Shown here piece by piece: positions 1-12,100 of a DNA stretch of 15,309 bases. Numbering within the stretch: the first letter of the stretch is position 1; every line of letters starts with the position of its first letter. The notes beneath the pieces were generated by a model, which did no database searches, was not told the DNA's origin, and saw only the letters and a program-made list of their open reading frames with translations. The stretch is from Goniomonas avonlea (Eukaryota; Cryptophyceae; Goniomonadida; Goniomonadaceae), in assembly GCA_003573635.1 (NCBI GenBank), contig QUTJ01031699.1:1-15309 (forward strand), read 5' to 3'. Both the position numbers and the translations under genes were made by a program.

Positions 1-119
1 GTGATGGCGAACTGGGCCGCGACCGGCGACGGGAGGCCTTCGACCTTGGTGCCCGAGGTGATGAGCTTCGTGTTCGCCGGCACGAGGTTTTCAAACGGGA
101 TGGTGAGCAGCGGGGGCTG
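1..119 (-). other. Start of a fifth filamin-type repeat, cut by the window edge
   Basis: After the LamG domain the frame continues with LVPANTKLITSGTK and then VAAQFAI at the edge. The spacing matches the entry strand of F1 and F2 (a G turn, about ten residues, then xITIQAR), so another filamin-type repeat probably follows. The gene is open at base 1; its C terminus lies outside. Confidence 0.6.
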
Positions 120-3100
120 GGTCGGCGTGCCCTGCAGCTGCGCGGCGATGGCGGCTGGCTGCATGGGGTTGTATGAGAGGAAGGCGTCGTCGAAGGTGCC
201 GGTGAAGTCCAGGCCACCGATGATGAGCCCCGATTCGCGGATCCCGACGGCCGACGCTGGCTTCTCCATCACCTTGTTGCCGTCCACGTAGAGAGCGGCC
301 TTGGCGCCAGACGTCGCGGTCAGCACGACGGAGCGCCACTGTCCCTGGCCACTCTCTTGCGCCACTACGTCGGCGCCGTCCAAGCCGTCGTCGGGCTTGA
401 AGGAGAAGAGCTTCTTCTCGGTGTCGTAGAGCACCTTGTACGAGCTCGCGTCCATGGCGCCGGTCACCTGGTTGGGGAGCGAGTACACGGAGCGGGTGCC
501 CTGGGCCGTCGCGGCGGCCTCGGGCTTGACCCAGCCACCGACCGTGAAGCCTGTGATGGCTCGGGTGGTCGCCGTGCCAGCACCGTAAAGGCTGCTTCCG
601 CGTCGCCCGCGACGGAGGGAGAGACCCTGGGCCTCTGTGAGGTTGACCTCGCCGCACCCGATGCATCCCACGCTCTCAGGGCCGACGGACGCAGGGCTGT
701 GGCCGCGGGTGGTGACGGAGGAGGGGAAGGTCACGACGGTCACTGAGGATGACACGAGCGAGATGACATGGCCGGGGTACACCTCGACGGCGAACGGACT
801 CTGGCTCACGTGCTCCTGCCCGAACTGGACGGAGATGGAGTAGTTGCCTGGCACCGTGTACGTGAAGTTCTGGTCGTACTTGCCGTTGTGGTAGTCGACG
901 GGGTAGATCATGAAGCGCGTGAATTCTCCGACGATTGTCCCATTCAGCATGCCGCCACCCAGGGTGCGGTTGTTCATGTAGCGGTCACGGCCCTGGACAA
1001 ACATGTCCGTCTGGATCCCAATGACCTGCTTCAGACCGATGATCCCCTGGGTGATGGAGTGCTCCGCAGATATGACGTTAGCGTGCACCGCGGACTGGAA
1101 GGGGCTCCCTTTGATGTGCTCCAGCTTCCAGGTGGTGGCGTCGGTCGGCGTCGCCAGCATCAGAGAGAAGGCGAACCAGCCAGAGACCTTGGAGGTCAGG
1201 TGCATGATGTAGGCTCCGTCCTGCAGGTCCGCGGCAAAACTGTCCGTGATCGCACTGAGCGGGAAGACGTCTGAAGCGGTCACGGCCTGCCCGGGCGCGA
1301 AGAGCTGGCCCGGGCCGTATGGCTGAGGGCCGTTGGCGTTCGTGCTGTACTTGAACCCACCGAGGGTTCGGTTGTTCCCGAACTGGTCGCGCGACTGGAT
1401 GCGGAGCGTGGTGTCGACACCCGCCGTGGTGCCGATCTTCGTGTTGAAGCCGTCCCACGATGACCACCCGGCGTTGGCAACGTTGGGCTCGACGTACACT
1501 GTTTTAGTGAAGAAGACAATCTCTGGCTTGAGCTCGATGCGGATGTTGTACAGACCGGAAGCCTCGTGGTAGTGGTTGTAGGTGTAAGTACCACGGGACG
1601 TGTCCGTTCCGGGCAGCACCGAAAGCGAAGACGTGGCGTCGTGCCTGCCAACCAAGCCGACAGGCCCGGTACTAGCTACAACAAAGGAGGCGGTTTCCAA
1701 GCCGGTTGTCTTGTTGTTGCCGTAGGTGTCGCGTGCCTGAATGGTGATGAGCGCGATAAGACCAGCGGTGAAGTTCGAGATGCCGGGGCCAAACACCAGG
1801 GACGTGTTGGACGCGATGCCAGGCTTGACATAGATGTCGGCCTGCTGGAACACCTGAGCGTTGAGGGAAACCGTGAAATGGTACTTCCCGCTCACGGTGA
1901 ATCCAACCCCAGTGGTGTACTGACCGTTCGCCTCGTCCTTCAATGTGAGAGACGCGGTGACGGACGCAACGCCGTTGATCCCGACGGGGTGCGCCAGGTC
2001 GCCGGTTGGGCCCGTCACCGAGATGGCGAACGCCTCGCCGCCGCTGGTTCTGTCGAAGCCGAGCCAGTTGCGAGCCTGAATGGTGATTGAACTCCAGGTG
2101 CCGGCTACAAAATCGAGGAGGCCCGGCCCATACGCGCTGGAGTTAGCGCCGACAGCGAAGTCCTGGAAGGTGAACACCGGGCCGTTGGGAAGCGGGTCAG
2201 AGATGGGCTTGGTCGTGGTCACCACGCCGCAGACGTCGACGGACACTTGGCGGTTGTCACCCCAGCCCTCGTTGGTGGTGCAGAGCAGCTGGACATGCGG
2301 GGTGCCGATGGCGATGGACGTGCAGTTGTAGAACGGCGTGACCCGGTTCCACACCGGGTGCGTGTTCGGGTACGGGAAGGGCGCCGGCGTGTGGCCACCA
2401 ACGAACCGAATAATCGTGGTGTTCTCGTTGAGGTAGAAGTTGCTCCCGGATATGGTCACCCGGGTCCCGCCCGATGTGGAGCCCGTCGTGGGATTGAGCG
2501 TCGAGATGACAGGGACATCGTACGTGAACAGCGGCGTGAAGCCACGCTGACCCGCGACAGTGACGTCCACGTCGAGCGCAAAGCCACAGCCGACGCGGGA
2601 CATAGCGAGCATGGAGCTGTCGGACACCCACTTTTGCTCCCAGAGGCTCGTCGACCCGATTTTGATGTCCGAGGCGTAGGTTGTCACGCCAAAGCCGGAG
2701 CCGGACAGGGTGACGGTGGTGTTTCCGGGGGTGGGGCCGTGATTGGGCAGGATCTTGTCGACCTTCGGGATGTTGTACGACATGCCCTGCGTGAGCGAGT
2801 AGTGGGTTTCGAGCGTGAGGATGATCGTGTGCAGCGCCTTCACACCGTAGGCCGTCTTACACACCAGGCCGGACTCAGCCACCCACATTGTGCGAGCGGT
2901 AGCGGACCCACCAAGACGAGCGGCCGCTGACGGCTCTCGGAAGCCCAGGTTGGACCCGAGCAGGGTGACGGCAACATGCCCTGTGGTGGGAACGTTGACC
3001 GGTTTGGGGCCGACAACCGCGGCGACGTCGAAGGAGAAGGAGTCGGTGAGCGTGGTCGCCATGAAGTGTAGCGTCACGAGGCAGCGTTGGCGGACGCCGA

Positions 3101-6100
3101 GCCCAGACACCACCTTGCCGCGAACAGCGGACTCTGACGTCCAGAGGGTGGACTCAGCCGAAGAGCCGCCAACGCGAATGCCCTTACTGCGGTCGACGTG
3201 TCCCAGGTTGTGGCCGACCACTGTGACTGAGACGGCGCCGGTGATGGCTTGGTTGCCGCGGACCACGCTGCTGCTGGCCTCGGCCTTGTTGTAGGTGACG
3301 GACACCGAGTGGGAGCCGAGCTGCACGGCAACCGTGAGGATGTGCCGCCAGGCAAGATGCACACCATGCGCCGCCCGCACCCGCAGCGCCGTGTCTGAGG
3401 TCCAAACCGTGGTCTCGCCCGCGCTATCGCCCACGCGGCCTCTGCTGGAGTGGTCCACCTTGCCTATGGAGCGGCCCAGGAGAGTCACGCTGGTCCCACC
3501 GGTGGCGGCCAAGTTGGAGTGGCTGGGGTCGGGCTGCGGGGCGTTGTACGAGAAGCTGCGGCTGATGCTGCTCGCCCCGAAGATGGTTACGGCGGCCTCG
3601 AGGAAGTCCGTGCGGCCACCCCCGACGCCCGAGGGCGGCTTGCAGTGCAGCGCGGACTCGGACAACCAGTCTGTGACCAACGAGCTGGAGCCCCCGAGGC
3701 GGGCAGCGTGCGAGAGACCTCGACCAAGGTTGGTGCCGACAATGGTGACAGACACGCTGGAGGTCGGCACGGTGTTGGTCCGCACAAACGACGTGAAGAG
3801 CGCGCGGTCGAAGGAGTAGATGGTGGTAATGGTGCCAAACTGCTCCACCACGGTCATCGTGCCGGTGTGCTTGATGCCGACCCCGGACCCAGCCTTGCAG
3901 TTAACGCTGGATTCGCTCATCCACGCCGTCGCCACGGCCCCAGACCCACCACGGAGGCCAAACCGAGCCTGCGCTGTACGTCCCTGCAGGCCAAGGTTCT
4001 GCCCGAGGAGCGTGACGCTGACCGCACCGGACGTCGGCACGTTGCTGAGGTAGTGTTCGAACCGCTGCGTCGCCATCGGGTCCCCGGAGAACACGCGGGT
4101 TAGCGACCCGTGGAGGGGCATCATGGTCACGACCGCGGGAGACGCCGGGGCGATCCCCCCGAGCAGCCGCGCGGTGATGCTGGAATCAGACACCCAGTGG
4201 CTGGCTGGCGACCCGGAGTTGGCTAAACGCGTGCGTTGGGTGCGAGCGTCGGTGCCCATGTATCGGCCAAGGACGGTGACGGACACCATGCCGGTGGACG
4301 GCGAGTTGTTGATGCGCAAGTCGCTGACCGCGACCTGCTCGTAGCTGAAGGCGCTGGTGATGGACCCGACACGCACGACGATGGTCTGGACGAAGAGGCT
4401 GCTGCGGCCGGTGCCCGTGCCCGGTTTGCACATCAGCGACGTGCTCGACCTCCAGGCGACCGCGTCACCGGAGGTGCCGCCAACCCGGACGCGGGCCGTG
4501 TGGCCAAAGGTCCCGCCCAGGTGCAGACCCACGAGGGTGACGGACACTGAGCCAGAGGTCGGCACGTTGCCGGCGACCAGGCTGCTGGGGTCGGGGCTGT
4601 TGTAGGTGTACTGCATCGTGATCGACCCCACCTCGACCAGCGCGGTCACCATGGTCGTGTACCTGATGCCGAGGCCGGACGGGGTCTTGCACGCCAGCGA
4701 CGAGTCCGCGACCCACTCGGTCTGCTCCGAGGGAGTCCCGCCCACACGAACCTTGGCTGTGAGGCGGAACGACGCGAAGCTGCTACCGAGCACCGTGAGG
4801 CTCGAGACGGCGGCTGTGGGGCCGTTGCTGCACACGAGCGACGACGTCTGCTGCTGATTGAACGTGAGCGCGAACGTGAGACTGAGGGTGGCGCCAGAGG
4901 TCGTGACTGCGAGCTGGCCGTGGTGGGCGCGGCTCGAGGCAGCGCGAGAGACGATGGAGGTATCACCGGACCAGACGGTCATCTCTGACATGCTGCCGCT
5001 GAGGCGCAGACCCGGGCACTTGTCGACGGTGCCGAAGCTGACACCGAGCAGGGTGACGCTGGTGGAGCCGGACGCGGGTGTGTTTGTCGGCAGGGCGCGG
5101 AGCGGCACGGGTCCGCCATGAGACACGACGTTGCTGATCGTGGCGAACTGGTGGTACACCGTGAGCTGCAGCGACATGCGGATCGCGCCGCCACTCATGG
5201 TGCGGCCGGTCACAGAGGTGTCGCTGAGCCACTCGCTCGCCTCGCAGGACGAGACGCCCAGGCGGCTCTTGAGCGAGGACTGGCGGAGCGCGTAGTTGCC
5301 GCCCAGGATCGTGACGCTGACGGCGCCGGAGCGAATGGCGTTGCTTGGGATGCCCCTGTCGATCACCGGAGCCACGGCTGAGTACGCCTGGGTGATACTG
5401 CCTAACGCGCCAGACACTGTCACGACCACGATGGGTCGGCTCACGAGCCCGCCTGGCGACTTGGCGCTCACGCTGGAGTCAGACGTCCACGCGGTCGCCT
5501 GGGTCTCTGTGGATGCGGCGCGGACGGCATGGGAGCGGGCGATGTTGCCGAGGTTGACACCGAGCAGCGTCACAGTCACGGACGACGTCATGGGGGTGTT
5601 GCCGACGGTGATGGGCGACGGCGTGTTGAACGAGAACACGGACGTCAGAGAGCCCTTGAGGGTGTCAACCGTGACCCCCAGGGTGGTGAGCTTGGCGCCT
5701 GAGGGGGTCTTGGTGATGATGGAGGAGTCTGACAGCCAGTGGGTGGGGGGGGAGGTGGTCCCACTGCTGCGGACTCGGCCGGAGGGCTGGATCTGGACAA
5801 AAGAGGCGCCAAGCAGGGTCACGCTGGTGCCGGCGGTGATAGGCATGTTGCCGTTCAGTGCTGTGCCGGGAGCTTTAGGGGGAATTAGGGTCGGCTGGTT
5901 GTAGCTGACGAGGATGACAGAGGTCAGGAAGGTGCGCTCGTTGCCCATGGTGACGACGCCGAACTTGTTGGGGCCTTTCCCGGCGCTCCACTTGCACTTG
6001 ATGTTGGAGTCGGACTCCCAGTTGGTTGCGTCGCACTCGGTGTGGTACCCCCTGAGCTTGGAGGTCATGTCGTTGATACCGATATTGGTGCCGAGGAGGG

Positions 6101-9100
6101 TGACGCTGACGGCGCCCGAAGCAGGGACGTTGGAGAACCAAGCCTTGTCCAGCTTGGCCCCGTCGTAGGTGAAGATGTTGGTGAGCGACCCCACGTTGAG
6201 CGCGACAGTCAAGACGTTCTTCTGGCCGCTCCCTCTGCCACCCGCAAGCTTCGCCGTCACTGAGGAGGTGGACACCCACACAGTGCTCTCGCTTGGGGTG
6301 GGACCTACCCGCAGCTTCGACGTCGGTTCGGCAAAACCCATGTTCGTACCAAGCAGCACCATCGGGACCTGCCCGATGGAGGGTGAATTCGCCGGTACCG
6401 GCTTCGCAGGCTGGGGCCTGTCGAATGAGGACGCCTTGGTGAGCGAAGCCACCGACATGCCCAGTGTCAGGACCTGTTTGACGCCCATGCCGACCCCGGC
6501 GGCGACCTTTGCGCGCATGCTGCTGGCAGAGACCCAGGCTGAGTTCTCGGCAGTGGTGCCGCCAACGCGCGAGCCGTACGTTCGCGAGAACAAGGGGCCG
6601 ACACTGAGGCCGAGCAGGGTCAGCGAGACAGCGCCCGAGGTGGGCGCGTTGCTGCTCGTCACGGAGCTGAGCTCGGCCGTGTTGTAGGAGTAGGAGCGAG
6701 TCAGCGTCAGGGGGAGGTTGAGCACTGTCGCCACGACCTCATGGAACCGTTCCGTACCCGTGAACGTCTTCACGCGAAGGTCGGAGTCAGAGAGCCAGAC
6801 GGTCGACTCGGCGGAGGTGCCTCCCAGGCGGCCGCACTGGGACCGTGAGAATGGGCCAAAGTTGGTCCCGATCAGCGTGAGACTGACAGACCCAGAGGTG
6901 GGCACGTTGTTGGGCGCCATCTTGTACAGAGACCCGGAGTCGTACGAGAGCATGCGCGTCCGGGTTCCATCAAGCGCGAGCACCGAGACCACGAAGAATC
7001 GCTCAGGATGTGAGCCCGACGGCGAACGACACACCAACGACGAGTCTGCCACCCAACGCGACGCTGGGGTGTTGCTTCCGCTCACTCTAGCCCTGCCCGT
7101 CCAGTCCGACCTCTGACCAACACCAGAGCCGAGGACGGTGACACTGATGGCGCCAGAGAGCGGCACGTTCTGGCGGACGAGCCCGTTGGCTTGCACCTGG
7201 TTGAACGAGAAGCTGTTGAGCAAGGAGACAAAGTTGCGAGCCAGAGTGACGACGAAAACGTGCTTTTGGGGGCCACCGAGGGGCGCCTTGCACCTGATGG
7301 ACGAGGTGGACTCCCACCTGCTTGTTTCAGCACCAGTGTTCCCAGCCCGCCCTCGAAGGGTGAGGTCAATTGTGCCCATGTTCTTCCCCAGCAGGGTGAC
7401 GGTGACAGCACCAGATGACGGCGAGTTGCTCTTCACAAGAGACGAGACGTGGTGAGCGTCGTAACTGAACACGCGGGTCTTGGTTCCAGCCTGGAGCGCA
7501 GCTGTCAGGACCGAGGTTAAGGCCGACCAAGACGTCGATAGAGCCTTGCAGCGAACGGCCGTATCGCAGGTCCAGAGCGCAGCCTCTATCTGGGTGCCCC
7601 CGAGAGTTGCTCGGTTCGAGACAGCCGTGTGGCCAAAGTTGCTGCCCAGAAGAGTGAAGGAGACGGAGCCAGAGCTCGGGGAGTTGGTCTGGATGATGGA
7701 GGACAGGGAGGGCCGGTCAAACGTGTATGCGTTGGTGAGGCAGCTGACTTCCCGGAACATGGTGCCGACGAGAGGAGGGCGTGGGCCCTCTCCCGCGCAC
7801 ACCTTCGCAACGATGGTGGAGTCCGACGTCCAGGTCACTGCTTGCATGGTGGTCCTCCACAAGCGCGTTCGCTCACTAAGGCCAAGAATCCCGAGGTTCC
7901 TGCCGAGGAGCGTGAGGCTGACGGCGCCAGAGGTGGGCTGGTTGGTCCTCAGGGGACTGGTGCCCTGCTGGATGTCGTAGGTGAAGCCAAGAGTGACCGT
8001 GGCCTTGCTCTGCAGGAGGGTGGCAGTCAGAGTGCGAGCGGACTGCGCGCCCGAGCTCTCCTTGCAGACCATTGACGAGTCGGACACCCACACAGAGGCT
8101 TCGGTCCGGGTGCCGCCGATCCGAGACACCATGGACCAGCTCATCACCCCCATGTCGGCACCGATCAGAGTGAGCTGCGCGCCACCAGTCTTCGCCCCGT
8201 TGGTTCTTGCGAGACTGCTCAGCATCAGGAGGTCGTAAGAGAACACCTTGGTCTGCGACGCCAGCGACGCCACGACGGTCATCACCATGGTCTTCTCGAA
8301 GAGCATGCCCGCCGCGGTCCGCAGTGTGAGCGCAGAGTTGGACACCCAAGCGCTTGCCACGGAAGCGGTACCCCCGACACGGCCGCGGGGGGTCGTTGAC
8401 TGCTGCCCGATGTGAGCGCCAAGCAGAGTCAGCGACTGGTCGGGACTCTTGGGCCCAGCAGGGGGGCCGTTGGTTCGAAGGGCGCACGAGACGACGACAC
8501 GGTCGTACGAGAACAGACTTGTGAGGGAGAGGGCTTGCTGTCCAACCGTCATCACGGCGGTGCGGCGCTCAGTCACGCCCCACCCGGTCTTCCCGAGCAT
8601 GGAAGTTTCGGCCAACCAGCGGCTCGCCTCACTCTGCGACCCTGCCACCCGCAGCGCGAGAGTGGGGTAGTTCGCGCCCAAGCTGCGACCAAGCACCGTG
8701 AGGGAGATACTACCCGAGGACGGGGAGTTGGTGGGAGCCATCGAGGTGACCTCGGGCCCATCGTAGGTGACCACGTGTGTGAAGGTCCCAGGCAGAACAC
8801 CGAGCGTCAGGACCGCGAGGACACACTTGAGCGCACCCGCGGCTGACTTGCAGCGCATCGCGCTCTCGGAGACCCACAGCGCCGACTCAGCCCCGGTGTG
8901 GCCCAATCTGCCTTGCGGTGTCGAGTCGCGGGCGCCAAAGGCCTGCCCGATGAGGGTGACACTCTGTCCAGCGGTCCGCGGGACGTTCACTCGGGTCGCG
9001 CTCGACACAATCGGGGCGTTGTATGAGTAACTCCGCGTTAGCGATTGAGGCGCGAGCCCACTGGTGATAACTGCGGTTAGGAACGAGCCATACCCCGAGG

Positions 9101-12100
9101 CGGATTTCGTGCGCATCGCGGAGTCGGAGGTCCAAAGCGCCGCCTCTTTCGAGGTCCCGCCAAGTCGGGGAGATGTGGTTCGGGCCAAAATCCCGTAGCT
9201 TTGTCCCAGCAGAGTGAGACTCACACTGCCCGAGACGGGCTGGTTGGGAGCTGTGAGCGCGCGCGCAGCCGCCAGGTCGAACGAGAATGCGCGCGTCACC
9301 GTCGCTTTGTTCTGCACGAGCGTGGCAGTGACTGCCCAGTCCTTGCCTTCACCTGTATGCGACTTGACTCGCATAGTGGAATCAGACATCCACTCGGTCG
9401 TCTCGGCCCTGGTCCCGCCGACTCGGGCTAAAAGAGACCAACTCATAACACCCATGTTGGCACCGAGGAGGGTGAACTGGACAGACCCGGTTTTGGCCAT
9501 GTTGGTGTGCAGGATGCTGCTCACGGTAAGCAGATCGTAGGTGTAGGCGTGCGTCTTGGTCGAGGAGCCGATAACCGCGGTCACCACAGCGATCTTGTCG
9601 CCAAGCATGCCTCCAGCCGCCTTGACCACGACAGAGGAATCTGAGACCCATTTCGACGCACTTGAGGTCGTGCCGCCAACACGTGCTTTTGCGGTGATCG
9701 TATGCAGTCCCAGATTGGCGCCGAGCAGAGTGAGGGAGTCCTCACCAGCCTTCCCGCCACCGGCCGGCCCGTTGGTACGCATCAAATTCGATATCTGGAC
9801 GTGGTTGAAGGAGAAGGCTGACGTTAGCGTCGACAATTGCCGAGCCAGGGTCATCGTGACAGTGATGGCGAACTTGTCACCCCATGGCAGCTTGCACGCT
9901 AGGACTGACTCGGACTGCCACACGGCGACCTCTCCAGACGTACGCCCGATGCGAGCGCCCGGAGTGAGACCAGCGAACCCTAAGTTCCGTCCCAGGAGCG
10001 TGAGAGAAGTGGACCCGGATGCGGGGGCGTTCACCGGGAGCAGTGACGAGAGCACCGGGCTGTCGGAAGTAAACGCGTGAGTCATGGTGCCAGGCTGGAT
10101 TGCCGCCGTCAACACCACACACATCGCGGGCCACACCGCGCTGACAGACTTAATGGTGAGAGACGAGTCAGAAGACCACGTCGCGGCCTCAGCGCTGGTT
10201 CCGCGGGCGCGGGCTGTCTCGGTGTACCTGGTTGAACCAATGTTGTGCCCTAGAACCGTCAAAGAAAGCGACCCCGACGTGGGCGAGTTGACGCGGACGA
10301 GACCCGAGGGCGCAGGGCGATCGAAGGTGTACATGCGAGTGAGGGATCCGACCACTTTGCCCATGGTGGCAGCGACGGGGACGAGTTGGGCAACGCCACT
10401 GGGGGCCTTGGCGAACATGGAGGAGTCTGAGACCCAGGAAGCTGCCTCGCACGATGTTGAGATGCGGACACGGCCGGAGTGTGACAGGGCGCCAAAGTTT
10501 TTGCCAAGGACGGTGAGAGAGGCCGCACCAGACGCTGGCTGGTTTACCCGTCGGATTGAGTTCATCGCATGGAGGTCGTACGAGAAGGAGAGCGTGATGG
10601 TCTCGACTTTCTGTAGCAAGGTCGCGAGGGTGGGGAGGTTGGGGCCCTCTCCTGACGCCAGCTTGCACCGGAGCGATGAGTCCGCGGACCACAAGGCCCG
10701 CTCGGATCGCGTCCCGCCAACCCGGCTCACCATGGACCAACTCAAGTGCCCCATGTTGCCGCCGAGCAGGGTCAGCACCATGGAGCTTGTCTGCGGCGAG
10801 TTGACCCGCACAGCGCTGCTCACCATCAGCATATCATAGGAGAACGCCTTAGTGAGAGACGACGGTTGGGCCACGACAGTCAGCACAGCAGTCTGGACCC
10901 CAGACATCCCACCAGCGGTTCTCGAAACGACACCCGAGTCAGAAACCCACTTGGTGGCTGCCGCAGCGGTTCCACCGAGCCGAGATCTAGCTGTCACCAT
11001 CGGCCCTAAATTTGCGCCGACCAGCGTCAGCGAGTCGTCGGCAGGCTTCGGCCCTGCTGGCGGGCCGTTGGTTCGCGTTACACTGGAGACGTCAACCCGG
11101 TTGTACGAAAACATCAGCGTCAGAGTGCTCTTCTGACCGCCAAGCGAGAGAGTCAGCTGACCCACCGCGCTGTCGCCCCACGGCATCTTGCAGAACACCA
11201 CCGAGTCAGACTGCCACGTCGCCGACTCGGCCGCTGTCCGCACGATACGGGCACCCATAGTGTTGGCCAATATGCCAAAGTTCCGACCCAGGAGGGTCAG
11301 AATCGAAGCTCCCGTGGCAGGACCATTTTGGCGAAGGGCCGAGGAAATAATGGGCCCATCATGGCTGTACGCCCGCGTTGCGGTTCCAGCCCCGGTCGCC
11401 ACGGTCACAACGACGGCCAGCAACGCACGGATGCTGCCGCCAGGTTTAACTAACAGGGACGAATCAGAGACCCAGTTGGCCAGCTCAGCGCCCGTGCCGC
11501 CGCCTCGTGCTGTTGCGGAGTATCGACCACTCCCGAGGTTGCGGCCTAACAAAGTGAGGGAAAGTGAACCTGAGGTTGGGACGTTGGCACGGACGATGCT
11601 CGAGGGGGCCGGGTAGTCGTAAGAAAACATGCGGGAAAGGGTCAAGGCTGCTTTCTTCTCGGTCACAACCACGTTCAGGAGCCCGGCAACGCCCGCGGGT
11701 ACTCGCGAAAGAACGCAGGATTGGGAAACCCACACAGTCGCTTCGGCGGCCGTGCCACCGACACGGGACCCATGCGTCACCCGAGCAGACGTGCCAAAGT
11801 TCGCACCGATCAGGGTGAGGCTGGTGGCAGCAACCGTCGCCTGGTTCGTTCTTCGGAGAGAAGTCAGGGAGAATGCATCGAAGGAGAACGCGAGCGTGAG
11901 CGACGCGGATTGTCTCAGCGACACGACAAGAACAAGGGAGTCGCCAGCACCCGACGGCGCCTTGCAGTGCAGACTCGAGTCGCTGGTCCAGGTAGCGGAC
12001 TGTGGAGGGTGTGAGGCTCAGGCGTGTAACAGGGGCCGGTGTCTGGGGACGAGTTCTACAGTCTCGGAGTGTTGGCGTACAGCAGCGTGTCTACGGGGGG

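Noticed and set aside
5738-5755. Run of eight G in the coding exon as a possible frameshift or assembly error
   Set aside because: The repeat pattern is in the same frame on both sides (SPPTHWLSDSS on one side, SSGTTS on the other), so the length shown is in frame.
10084-10839. Long plus-strand open frames (this one 251 codons; others at 5296-5904, 2247-2930, 3450-4103)
   Set aside because: They lie antisense to the giant exon, contain no domain signatures, and repeat with the array period because the minus-strand units repeat. GC-rich coding sequence with few A/T third positions leaves antisense frames open by chance.
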